64,000 bases of DNA. It comes from Lathyrus oleraceus. Taxonomy: Eukaryota > Streptophyta > Magnoliopsida > Fabales > Fabaceae. Where the stretch lies: NCBI RefSeq assembly GCF_024323335.1, contig NC_066585.1:79435609-79499608 (forward strand), written 5' to 3'. The translations under genes and the position numbers were made by a program. The notes under the pieces were generated by a model. The model worked only from the letters and a program-made list of their open reading frames with translations, was not told the origin of the DNA and ran no database searches. Positions 32,901 through 43,594 of the stretch are shown in pieces (position 1 is the first letter of the stretch; every line of letters starts with the position of its first letter).

Positions 32901-34761
32901 TTTGAATGTTTGACCTGCTTTTGACCCTAGGCTTTGACCTAGTGGTTTGGACTCACTGTTTGGATTGTGGATTTCAGGTTAAGGTGCACATTGCCATGGT
33001 TGGATTGATTCACTCATTTGGATTGATTAAGTTGATAGATGTTGGCTAACCTTATGTTGTTTTGTAGGTTGATGCCAAGTTGTGTGTGTTGTGCCCATTG
33101 GTTTGTGGCTTGCACATTGTTGCCTAGTGCCTTATCTGTCTGATTGTGTGATTGACTGTCTGTTTGGTTGTTTGACTTGTAAACTGATGGGTTTAGATTT
33201 TTTCAGGTACCTAAGTTGCTTAGAGTTCTTTTGAACTTGCTTTGCTAGCTTGTGGGTTGCTTAACCTAGGTATAATTCTCTGACTTCATGTAGTCTGGAA
33301 GACCTGTCCTGTTATGTGGGGCAGGCACCTGTCTGAAGCCCTCCTTAAGAGGCAATGCTTGTGTTTGTTTATCTTTGTGCCTTGTACATACAAAGAACTC
33401 CTAAGTGAAGAGGAATTGGCATATACAAGGGATGTGCAATCCATCCCCTGCTATTCAGTGTGTCATCCACCTTGCTCACACCATTGTGTTGATGTATTGT
33501 GGATAATAACCCAAGATCCAGTTGTGTCAGTCATGTGGAGTAGAGTCCCACATTCTGGACTCCCACACTTTCATTTGTCTGAAGCTCTCCCAGGCCAGGG
33601 ATAAGAGCTGTGAGGTCTGATCCTCACTTCCTATTTCATCTGCTTCACCCTAACTCTCAATGTTAGGGTTAAGAGCTAACATCATCCTGATACAGTGGCT
33701 TGTTTGTCGAGGTTGACATGACCCCTTGACTAAAGCCTAGTCTTGTTTGAGCCCCTCTGTTTGTATATAGTGTGTGTGCTTGCTTTTGTGCTTATGACTG
33801 TTTGTGCTGTTTAAGATAGCTTGCTCCCTGTGCAAGTTAGATAGAAACCTTAACATAGGGATCGTATGCATGACAACTTCTAGGCTCGAGTCGTAGTCTC
33901 CCTAGTAGTTTGTGTCTCCCTTTGTATCTGGTTAGGCTAGTCCTTTTTCCCTGTGTAGGGGAACTACGTCGCCCTGATCCTCATACCAGATGAGGTACGT
34001 AGGCAGCAGATGAGCAGATCTCTCCGGGTAACCTTTTGCTTTTTGTCCCTTGCGTGTGTTAGGAGTCTGACATAAGTCCAGCGATTGGCAGTCGGTTTCC
34101 TGTCTGTGCGTGTGTTTGTTGTGTGCTTGGAGTCCGATATAAGTCCAGCGATTGGCATTTGGTTTCCAGTGTGGGTTTGTTGGTTCGGAGTCTGGTGTAA
34201 GTCCAGCGATTGGCATTCGGTTTCCATGTTTGCCTGTTTGTGTGGAGTCTGACGTAAGTCCAGCGATTGGCAGTCGGTTTCCTGTGTTTGTTTTGTCTGG
34301 CGTGCGTTAGCCGAGCTACGAGTGCTTTGATTCTTCTTCGGTCAAAGAAGATACGTATGCATATGATACGACATCCTAGCGAGCACGTTCCCCTGTCCCG
34401 AACTACGTTGACTCTGATGTCTGTGCCTGACAGACTACGTAGGCCCAGGATGCGATATCCTGCCGAGTTAGTTTCTTTTGTCGTTCTGTGTTTCCTTCCA
34501 GCCTTGCGCAGTGTTTGTAATCAGTTTTAGCAACCTTTATTCTTTCTTTTGAGCGTGGATCTCGTCGAGTACGACGGATGCGTAGGGGTGCTAATACCTT
34601 CCCTTCACATAACCGACTCCCGATTCCATCTCTCTCTGGTCGCGAGACCATGTCTTTTCCAAGTTTACTTCGAGCGTTTCCTTTCCCTCTTGTGGGATCA
34701 ATAACGCACGGTGGCGGCTCTGTTGTTTCGTTTTCCCGCCGGTTTTTCGCGTAATGCGACA
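29915..34761 (+). repeat. 3' LTR of element A (4847 bp)
   Basis: Matches the 5' LTR throughout, with about 65 differences by eye, including a 10-bp insertion near 31000. TATA box at 30910-30916. CTACG/CGTAG hairpins at 33961-34005, 34313-34360 and 34399-34444; AGTA-loop hairpin at 34563-34576. Ends GCGACA followed by the TSD. Confidence 0.96.
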
Positions 34762-34929
34762 CCATTGTGTTGATAAAATGATTTTGAGTGAATTTGAGCT
34801 CTCATTTGTTACTGTTCACGTATGCATGCTCCATACACCACCAATTTTCAATTTTTTGCCATACACCTTATTTTGCTAATCTCTAATTAACCAATTGCTA
34901 ATTGCATTTTCAGTAGGATTAGGACACCA

Positions 34930-34937
34930 TATAAATA
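34930..34937 (+). promoter_or_regulatory. TATA box of element B LTR
   Basis: TATAAATA at a position comparable to the A box, about 1.1 kb into the joined B LTR. Confidence 0.5.
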
Positions 34938-37463
34938 CATAATCCTAACAGAATTGTGGAGGATTTCACCATTTCTAGATCTAAAATCAATTTCCCTCCA
35001 AATTTTCTCCCCATTGAAATTCAAATTTCTTCCACATAACATTGCTATTTTCTTGCATATTCTTGTTCTGTGACATTGATTTGGTGTAGATCAAGCTCTC
35101 AATTGCAGCATTTGGACCAGATTCGTGTGGTGCAAGCTCAAGAACACAAGTATGGAAGTTCAGATTTGAGCAAGATCTAAGATGTTCCAAGCCTCAATTC
35201 ATTCATCAAGCTTCATAACAAGTGATCAGGAGTGGATTTGCACGATTGCCAAGCCTTGAATCACCAGATTTCATTGTTCTGCTCTTCAAGAGGTAAGAAC
35301 TCGAATCTCTCAATTCTTCAAATAATTGCCATAAAGTTGTAGGTCTATTCTTGCTGATTGATCTGATATAAAATTCGTGTGAAATGGTTGAGAAATGGCT
35401 GAGATATGCTTGATTGAAGTTTTGTACATCAAACTTATTTTGCTCGATCTGCATTTGTTGTGATGATTTAGCATGAATTGATACTGGATTCTTGATGTAC
35501 ATTGAAAGAGCTTTCTGTTGATGTATTCATTTCGAAATTTTGGAAAAAAATTCATGTGAGCTTGCTGTTGCTACGCCGTCTTCGCGAGGAAGACGGTTGT
35601 TTCCTCCCTAGCGCCGCCATCTGGTTCATGATGAGCTGGCTAGGGCTTGGTCCCATTCAGATGCCACGCGAGCGCTTACATAGCAAAACGATAGGCCTAC
35701 AATACTTTGACTCGTCCACAATTTCGTTTGACCGTGACTCAGCTTTGCCAACGCATTAATAGAACGACCGTGTTTTGGCTTGTAACCGAGTTCGATTCCT
35801 GCATCATCCAATTTTCAAATTAATTCCTTCTTTTGCCTTTCCCTCCATAATTGCCTATGTATGATCCATGTTGATTCAAATATTTTTGCCAACTTCAAAA
35901 ATTCATATCAAATTGAAAAATCATCCAATTAATTCCAGATTTTTTGCAACAGGATCCTTGAAATGTCTTCTATTTTTTGATGTGGATTTTTGGAATTGTG
36001 CCTGCCTGGATTTTGAATTGTGTTAGACTATGTTAACATGTGTGCATTTGTGACATTGCTCCATTCTTCCTATCATGAAATGCTCATACATGATCCAAAT
36101 TCCATGAAATTTTGCATGATGATTCTTAACATGTTGATGGATTTGTGTGATTTTATTTGGCATTTTTTGCTATTGTCTTCACTGTTTGGGACACATGCAC
36201 TTTAGGTGTGACAATGTGTGTCACACAATTGGATGTCTTGCTTATGCATTTTCATTCTTAGCTCAAATGATCTCTGATGATTCTGACTTTTGGTATGATG
36301 ATTGTGTTTGATGTGTTGAATGCTCATAAAAATTTCCATAATTGTTTGAGTCTTTTCTGTTTTAATATGGAATTTTGATTCTCAATGATCAATTGTGAGC
36401 TTTGGATTTGCCTTTGCCTTCTCATGCTTATGAAATGATGTTGCTTGATTATTTTGACTTGGTCCTTTTTAGGATATGTTCTTACTTGTTTAAACATGCT
36501 TCATGTTGAATTTTGGTTGTTGTTTTGACTTTTTGATTCACTTTTGACCCTAGGCTTTGCCTTAGGGGTTTGGACTCACATTTTGAGCTGTGCATTTCAG
36601 GTTCAAGCCATAAGTCCTAATGGATGATGTTGATCTCATGAGTTGAGATACATTTTGTTTTGTTTAAATAATGTTGATTTTTTTGTAGGTCCTTGGGAGG
36701 CCAATGCACTTGAATTGTTGACTTACATTTGTGTATAATTGGTTGCCTCACTGTTAACTGTTGTCTGTTGTTTGTTTGTCTGAATGTGAATATTGACTTG
36801 TTTGATTTTCTTACAGGTACTTTAGTAGCTTTAACTCATTACTTGAGTTGCTTTGCTTTGCTTGTGGTTGGCATACCACTTAGGTAAATTCCTATTCTCC
36901 ATGTAGTCTGGAAGACCTGTCATGTTCTTTTGGCAGGCACCTGTGTGAAGCCCTCCTTAAGAGGCCATGTCTTTGTTTGTTTATATTTGTGCCAAGCAGG
37001 TTAAGTCCTCTTAAGAGGCAATTGGCAGATAAAAGGGATGTGCAACCCATCCCCTGCTATTCAGTTGAGTCTTTCATCTTGCTCACACTATATGTTGATG
37101 CACTTTGAATAAACATCCCAAGATCTTGTATAGTCAGTCATGTGGAGTAGAGTTCCTCATTTTGGACTCCCACACCTTCTTTGATTCAAGCTCTCCCAGG
37201 CCAGGGATAAGATCTATGAGGTCTAACCCTCATTTCCCCCTTCATCTGCTTCACCCTAACTCTCAATGTTAGGGTTAAGAGCTCAAAACACCCTTTCAGT
37301 TGGCTTGTTTGTCAAGGTTGATATGACCCCTTGACTAAAGCCTAACCACTTTGATTGAGCCCCCTTGTTTGTGTATAGGGGTGACGTTTGATTGTTTGTT
37401 TGCTTATTTGCATCATTTCATGTGTCTGTTGTTGCTTTTAATTGCATGCTTGTTTATGTGAAG

Positions 37464-37714
37464 AGTCAGATGTAATACCATTGATTGGTTATCTATTTCC
37501 TGTGATCATTTTGTGGAGTCAGGTATAAGACCATTGATTGGCAACTTGTTTCCTATTTTGTTTCTTGTTGTGGAGTTAGGTATAAGACCATTGATTGGCA
37601 ACCTGTTTCCCATTCCTTGATCAGGAGTTAGATGTAAGACCATTGATTGGCTATCTGTTTCTTGTTGTTGCTTTTCGGAGTTGGACGTAAGACCATTGAT
37701 TGGCACTCCATTTC
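37464..37714 (+). repeat. Five tandem ~50-bp repeats in B LTR
   Basis: Units of the form GAGTYAGRTRTAAGACCATT followed by GATTGGC, near 37464, 37515, 37572, 37625 and 37678. Diverged relatives of the four A LTR units at 8108-8328, so the array predates the split of the two families or is maintained. Confidence 0.75.
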
Positions 37715-38338
37715 TAGTTTTGTAATGCTCTTATGAGACCTTGCTTGTTTGCTTGTGTGCTTGTTTCCCTATTCCAAAGGAACCACTTGGATCATCTACA
37801 TATGATCTCAAGAGGTGAACTCCTAAGAAGTTTTGCTTCCTTATCCTCCCACCTTTTGTTCTTTAAGCCTCCATTTGCATGTTAACCCAAACTAGAAAAC
37901 TATTGTGCAAACATGTTCACCTGTTTTCAAAACTAGAAACCTAGGCCTTATGCCTTTGATTTTCAAACTTCATTTTCATAATAATTCTTTGAATTGAATT
38001 CTAACCATACTTTGACTTCTTTTTTGTGAATAATTCTAACTGTTAATTCCACCCACTCAATTGTTTTGTGGCTTTGTCCATTCTTTAATCAAGTTTTCAT
38101 ACATTAGCCATAGATCTTAGTTATCTTAGTGGTTGATGTGAATCTCACCTTTTGTCCTTAGTGATTGAATTGTAAGACTTCCTCGCTTATTATAGGGTTA
38201 ACCCCTCACTAGCAAGTTGAAGATGTTCTCACGTGGTGGACTTGTTGTTGTATAGGTTGAGTTTTCTCCCGTGGATAACGAAAGACCTTAAGGATTTTGT
38301 TTAAAATCAATTCACCCCTGTTTTGGAAATCTTTTAGC

Positions 38339-38378
38339 CGAACTACGAGGTTTTGATCCTGTAAAGGTACGTAGGCAA
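38339..38378 (+). other. CTACG/CGTAG hairpin motif in B LTR
   Basis: CGAACTACGAGGTTTTGATC, then a weak inner stem CCT/AGG, then TACGTAGGCA. The outer five pairs are intact. Confidence 0.55.
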
Positions 38379-38501
38379 TGGTTATCCATCCAAACACAAA
38401 AATAATAAAACTTGTACATTCTTTTCTCATCCCTTCATTCATGTTTGCACAATAAATATTTCATAAACAATATCTTTTGCAACAATTTGTGAAAAGGGTT
38501 C

Positions 38502-38517
38502 CCTAGGAGTACCTAGG
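38502..38517 (+). other. AGTA-loop hairpin in B U5
   Basis: CCTAGG-AGTA-CCTAGG, six pairs, followed by ATGCATTGGGTGCCTAACAC and CTTCCC. Same loop and downstream block as A at 8607 but an unrelated stem. Confidence 0.7.
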
Positions 38518-38659
38518 ATGCATTGGGTGCCTAACACCTTCCCTTTGCATAATTACCCCCTTACCCAGATCTCTGTACCCCTTTTATTAGTTTTCTTTGC
38601 AAAACTTCTTAGGCTTTTGTTCGCTTTCTAGCCATTCCTTTGGATAAATAGAAGTGCGG

Positions 38660-38669
38660 TGGCGACTCT
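38660..38669 (+). other. PBS-like sequence inside B U5
   Basis: TGGCGACTCT, the first ten bases of the tRNA-Arg PBS, inside the LTR about 63 bases before its end. Confidence 0.6.
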
Positions 38670-38732
38670 ATCTTTGTATGCTTTGCTTTTGATTTAGTCA
38701 ATAAATTTAAAAGTGATGAATACACCGCTACA

Positions 38733-39455
38733 TTCATCTACAAACTCCATTGAGGGAGTTTTTCCATGGTGAGAAGATTATGAACTAGATGATGATGAAT
38801 GTTGATACATGTTGTAGGACTTTTGAGAAAAGTTTCTTTGCCCTAGCTGAGCTTCTCTGGAAAGATGAATGAAGAGGGAGATTGTTGTGTTTAGGTAGCG
38901 TGTGCTAAGGGAATAGATACTATTTTCAATGCCAGGGAATGACTTATCATTAATGTGGCTCTTTCTTTTAAAAGGGCAGACACTATTTTTATTTTCTTTA
39001 TTTTTCCACTTTAACTGCCATAATTTCACAAGAGTCCAAATCCCTAATTTCCCTCCCTCATATTCAATTTTAATTTTACCCAAATTCCTTGCAACCTTGT
39101 CTGCTAGTTCCAGTCCATGCTTTAGAATTCTGAATTTGTCTTCCACAAATTTTCTAATGGAGTGATAATAGCAAGAACAGTACTTTGTCCATCTGTGCTG
39201 AATCTGATTTTTGGACCTAGTTTCAGCATTCAGGATGTCATAATACAATATCATGACATGGTGTGTGACATTGTATGCACACAGTAATAGTTTTATCCAA
39301 CCTAGTTGAGCCCAACTGCTATCATCTTATATACCTTTCACAGGTGTCATCCAAATCTTCTACATATTGTCCTTGGCCTTTTTGCATCGAGATAAACATA
39401 GAGTCCCTTGTGGCTTAGTCCCAACAGTTCCATTCTGCCTATGACTGGTCATATG
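38733..39455. other. Unassigned stretch between B and the copia remnant
   Basis: No recognised gene. A minus-strand open frame at 38778-39254 (158 codons, ending in a run of Ser) has no motif I know. The stretch may be the 3' region of the copia element, brought next to its protease by a deletion, or old unrelated DNA. Confidence 0.35.
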
Positions 39456-41740
39456 TCAACCTGTTTGATCTAACCTCTCAGTTTTTTGAGCCATCATTAT
39501 CTTTTCTCCTCTGAGCTTCTGATGTGACATCTTTGTATGACATTTCCCCCAGCCTTGTTTTTCATCACTCTTGAGAGCATCTGTACTCAACCAATACTTT
39601 AAAGGATAATCCAATTGAGAGCTCCATATGTAGCAATTATCTTTGGTCCTGATTCCTCTCATAATTACTTCACTATTTATGTCAAAGATTAGACATTCAG
39701 TTTTGGTGAAGTTAACATTCAGACCTTGATCACATAGTTGGCTGATGCTTATTAGGTTTGCAGTTAAGCCCTTAACTAGTAGAACCTTGTCAAGTCTAGG
39801 TACTCCAAGGCAATCAAGCTTACCTGTTCCCTTGATTTCACCTTTTGCTCCATCTCCAAAGGTTACATGACTTATGGTATGGTGATGCAGGTCAGTTAGC
39901 AGGTCTTGGTTTCCAGTCATGTGTCTGGAGCATCCACTATCAAAGTACCACTCTTTTTTGGCTGAGATTCTGAGGGGAATGTGAGCTATCAGACTTGTGA
40001 CATTAGTCTTAGGGACCCATTGCTTCTTGATGATAGGCATGTGCTGTTTGGGTCTGAATTGATAGTGATCCTGATGATGAGCAGGCATAGGATAGCCATA
40101 CAGTTTATAGCAGAAAGGCTTCAGATGACCAAATTTCCCACAGTAATGGCATCTCCATCTTTGGTGTTTCCCTTTCAACTGTTTTCTCCTCTGGTGTTGT
40201 GACATATGATGTGACATCACAGGTTTTTGAATGCACTTAAGTTTGGCTTGAGGTTTGACACCAGTGTAACTGCTCTCAGGTTTTGAGTTATTATACCCAA
40301 CGCCAGATTTGTCTCCTGTTATTTGTCCAGTTTGAAGAATCTTGTCTAAGGAATCAGACCCATTGCTTAACATTCTTACATACTTGGTCATTTCTTCTAA
40401 TTTAGAATTTTGAAACGTGACTTCAGTTTTCAATTTAGAGATGGTTTTTGCATGGTCTGCCTTCTCACTTTCCAGCTGTGCTATCTTCTGATTTTCAGCT
40501 TGTGGATTTTCGTCTAGCTTGGCATTCAGAACCACTGCTTATGTTTATAACTTGGAGATGGTTTCCAAGTATTCTGCCTTCTCATTCTCAAGTTGAGTTA
40601 TTTCCTTCTTCTGGCTTTCAACCTGTTTGCACAGCTCTACACTTTTGTGACACAACTTTCTGTAGGTAGAGGCCAATTCTTCAAAGGTTACTTCATCATC
40701 ACTTGAGTCTTCATCAGATCCCCATCTTCCTGTCATCGCTGTCACAAGATTTGCAGCCTCCTCTGTTTCACTCTCATCAGACCAAGTGGCAGCAAGACTC
40801 ATCTTCTATTTCTTGAGGTAGGTTCCACATTCAGTCCTGATGTGTCCATACCCATCACATTCATAGCACTGAACCTCTTTTCCTTCTTTGAGTTTCTCCT
40901 CTGATCTTGATCTTCTTCCAGCATTGTTGGATTTACTGATGTCAGATGAGATGTTCTTGACATTTGCCCTTGATCTTACATCCATCTTTTTCAACAGTTT
41001 ATTGAACCGCCTTCCCAACATTGCTACTTCATTGACTAGATCTTCATCATCCTCCTGACTCTTATCCTCTTCTGTGTTTGACATAAAGGCCATGCTCTTT
41101 GTTTTCCTTTCAAAACCATCATTTAGTCCCAACTCAAAGGTTTGGAGGGAACCAATTAGCTCATCTACCCTCATGTTGGAAATATCTTGAGATTCTTCTA
41201 TGGCAGTCACCTTCATTGCAAATCTCTTAGGAAGTGACCTGAGTATTTTCCTTACCATTTTTTCATCTGTCATCTTCTCTCCCAGGGCTCCTGAAGCATT
41301 AGCAATTTCAAGGATACTCATGTGAAATTCATGAATGTTTTCATCTTCTTTCATCCTTAAGTTTTCAAACTTGGAGGTGAGCAGCTAAAGTCTAGACATC
41401 TTTACCCTAGAGGTGCCTCCATGAGTGGTCTTGAGAATGTCCCAAGCCTCTTTGGCCACTTCACAGTTGTTTACCAGCCTAAGAATATTCTTGTCTACCC
41501 CATTGAATATGGCATTCAAGGCTTTAGAGTTTCCAAGAGCAAGATCATCCTCCTCCTTGGACCATTGTTCTCCAGGCTTCTTAGTGGTGGCTTCTCCTTC
41601 TTTAGTAATGACAGGATGCACCCAACCTGTTAACACAGCTTTCCAAGCCTTGTTATCAAGGGATTTCAGAAACGCTACCATTCGAGGTTTCCAATAGTCA
41701 TAGTTAGAACCATCCAAAATTGGTGGTCTATGAACAGATC
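39456..41740 (-). pseudogene. Ty1/copia gag-protease remnant (SIRE/Maximus-like)
   Basis: One minus-strand frame broken by in-frame stops near 41385, 40806 and 40545. In element order: a UBN2/DUF4219-type copia Gag beginning PPILDGSNYDYW-like (41730-41385), Gag core (41354-40810), zinc knuckle CYECDGYGHIRTEC near 40860, coiled-coil-like Lys/Glu region (40800-40400), second knuckle CHYCGKFGHLKPFC near 40135, and a copia protease start YFDSGCSRHMTGN near 39950. The usual pre-integrase, integrase, RT and RNase H are missing. The PBS and LTR lie just to the right, as expected for a minus-strand element. Start codon not evident. Non-functional. Confidence 0.8.
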
Positions 41741-41806
41741 ATCCATCTCTCTCCATTGTACCAGAAAGTATTGCCTCTAGATCTCACCCAGAACCAGAGC
41801 AGGATG

Positions 41807-41821
41807 CCTGCTCTGATACCA
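41807..41821 (-). other. Primer binding site of the copia remnant
   Basis: On the minus strand TGGTATCAGAGCAGG, initiator tRNA-Met type, two bases from the LTR end. It forms half of the perfect inverted repeat 41812-41821 / 41832-41841. Confidence 0.8.
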
Positions 41822-41823
41822 AT

Positions 41824-43003
41824 TGAAATTCTGGTATCAGATATAAGATGTCGAAGGTAATGTCACGACACTAATATTTGTTAACACACAATGGATAAAA
41901 TAAATACATAATGGTAAAGCGAATAACACAAGCAATTGTTAACCCAGTTCGGTGCAACTCACCTACGTCCGGGGGCTACCAAGCCAGGAAGGAAAATCAC
42001 TAAAATAGAATTAGTTCAAAGACTCTCCGTACACTTCAACAAGTTACAGTCTTTCTCACCTAATCTCTACCCGTGCAATTTCTACCTAAGCACTCTTAGA
42101 TATGAGAACCCACTCACTTCCCTACAATCACACACCAGTGATTTTAAACAACAATCCCTTGTGAAAAGAAAATACTTTTCAATTACACACTCTTGATTTT
42201 ACTTCACAATTTCAACAAGAAGACACACTCTTGATCTTGCTTCACAGCTTTGATCAAGAAGACACACACTCTTGCTTAACAGCTTTAGACTGACAAATTA
42301 CAACCACAAATCAGTCCAATTCAATCATCAATGGATGACTTGAATGACCTACAAGTCTTACGACTAAACAGACACAAACCCTAGCTCTCTCTATATTTCG
42401 CTCAGTCTTGGTTGTGTGTACAAACAGGTTTTCTAAGTCCCTTTTTATAGAAGCATCCAGCTGGGCTTGGACATCTTGAAAACCCTAAATCTATTTTCCA
42501 ATCAAATCTTTTTATAACAGCTGGTTAGATCTCCTTGGAAAATAAGTAAATCTGGTTGTAATCCATGATTGAATGCGCCAGCTAATCATATCTTCAATCA
42601 TCCAAAGATTGCCATTAATTGAGCAATCACAAAACACCAGACATTCATACTGAATGTTCTGTGTACAGGATGTCATGACATCGGGTCTGACATCCTGGAA
42701 AAATCCTGCATAATCCAATATTTCCTTTTATAACTTCCAGCAGGTACAACCATATCAGATGCCATGACACTGTGTATGTCATCTGAAATAATCCTGCATG
42801 AACATGTCTTTCATTTAAGATCCAACAGGTACATCCAATATCAGAAGCCTTGTCATTGTATGTGGCATTCTGAGACAATCCTGCATGAACATGTTCTTGA
42901 ACTCCAGCAGGTACATAGGATATCTCATGTTAAGACATCACACATGACATCTTGTGAACACTCTTTGTTTTACCAAAATTGTTGCCAACTCTTAGAATCA
43001 ACA
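41824..43003 (-). repeat. 5' LTR of the copia remnant (~1180 bp)
   Basis: On the minus strand it starts TGTTGATTCTAAGAGTTGGC and ends CCAGAATTTCA just before the PBS. TATAAAAA on the minus strand at 42442-42449 is a likely promoter. Several GTCATGACATC/GACATCCTG words occur inside. Right boundary set by the TGTTG start; no TSD partner was found because the other end is missing. Confidence 0.75.
42442..42449 (-). promoter_or_regulatory. TATA box of the copia LTR
   Basis: TATAAAAA on the minus strand inside the LTR, about 560 bases after its start. Placement fits a U3 promoter; start site not shown. Confidence 0.5.
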
Positions 43004-43594
43004 AAAAGAAATCAGAGCTCCATTGTTCGGAGTAGAAAATGTTTGTGTGTTTGGTTGATTTTACCTTTTAGAAAGGGGTTTTCGTAGAGGGTGCCCTAAG
43101 GCACAAAAATCAGGTTTGATCGGTTGTATTGATTTTACCCTAAACAAGGGTTTATTGAAAATAATTTCTGATTAGTTTGCACTAAAGTCTAGGGACGTAG
43201 GTGAATATTCTAGGAAATAAGGAAGAATGCTCCATTCTCAGTCATTCTCCACCACTTAATCCTCGTGGCGCACAATATTAATTGTAGTTATTAAGTGTTT
43301 TGAATTTGATTAAGAAAAATCATCTTGACGTTGGATCAAGGATTTGTTTGTTTGAAACAACCTGCTGCAGAGTATTTATTTTTCCATTTTGTGCAAAGAG
43401 TGATATCTTGCTCATGGGGTCGAGTTATTGGCTTGGAGAGGATTTGGCACGCATGATGACCTTGATTCATACGTCAATACCATTTTTTATATGTTTCTGT
43501 ACCGTTGGGGACCAAAAGAAGTGAGTTAGAAGGCTTGGCATGTTGAATTGCACATTCTGACTATTGTGCAATTTGCTTGTGCACCAAGACAAAA
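43004..43594. other. Unassigned DNA left of element F
   Basis: No gene found. It is continuous with 52206-52758 if F is removed (TSD CAAAA). Base composition resembles the U3 part of Tat LTRs, but I cannot place it in any element here. Confidence 0.4.
43590..43594. repeat. Left target site duplication of element F (CAAAA)
   Basis: CAAAA precedes TGTAACACCC and recurs at 52201-52205 after the right LTR end. Confidence 0.95.

Larger units (their letters stand above)
3969..34761 (+). mobile_element. Element A: full-length Tat/Ogre Ty3/gypsy retrotransposon
   Basis: Complete from LTR to LTR with TSD CCATT. Total span is 30793 bp; without the nested element N and its extra TSD it is about 22.5 kb, typical of Ogre. 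Order: 5' LTR, tRNA-Arg-type PBS, leader, ORF1, gag-protease, intron, RT, degenerate RNase H, second RNase H, integrase, 3' UTR, PPT, 3' LTR. The extra ORF1, the intron after protease and the dual RNase H mark the Tat/Ogre lineage. By eye the LTRs differ at roughly 65 sites over 4.8 kb (~1.3%). Coding parts hold at least five nonsense codons and two frameshifts, so it is unlikely to act on its own, though it may move in trans. Confidence 0.95.
34762..38732 (+). repeat. 3' LTR of element B, second part
   Basis: Starts with the duplicated CCATT of the A insertion and ends CCGCTACA, matching the C LTR end CCGCTACA at 57655. Contains TATAAATA at 34930-34937, the GTGTGACA hairpin at 36206-36226, three A-like hairpins (37035-37275), five tandem repeats (37464-37714), a GATCAT/ATGATC hairpin at 37790-37807 also found in C at 56687-56702, the CTACG/CGTAG motif at 38339-38378 and the AGTA-loop hairpin at 38502-38517. 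The base after 38732 is outside B; TTCAT there may be its right TSD, but the left one is not in the window. Confidence 0.85.

Noticed and set aside
38778..39254. Host gene or envelope-like protein on the minus strand
   Set aside because: No signal peptide, membrane segment or family motif that I can see; kept only as an unassigned stretch.
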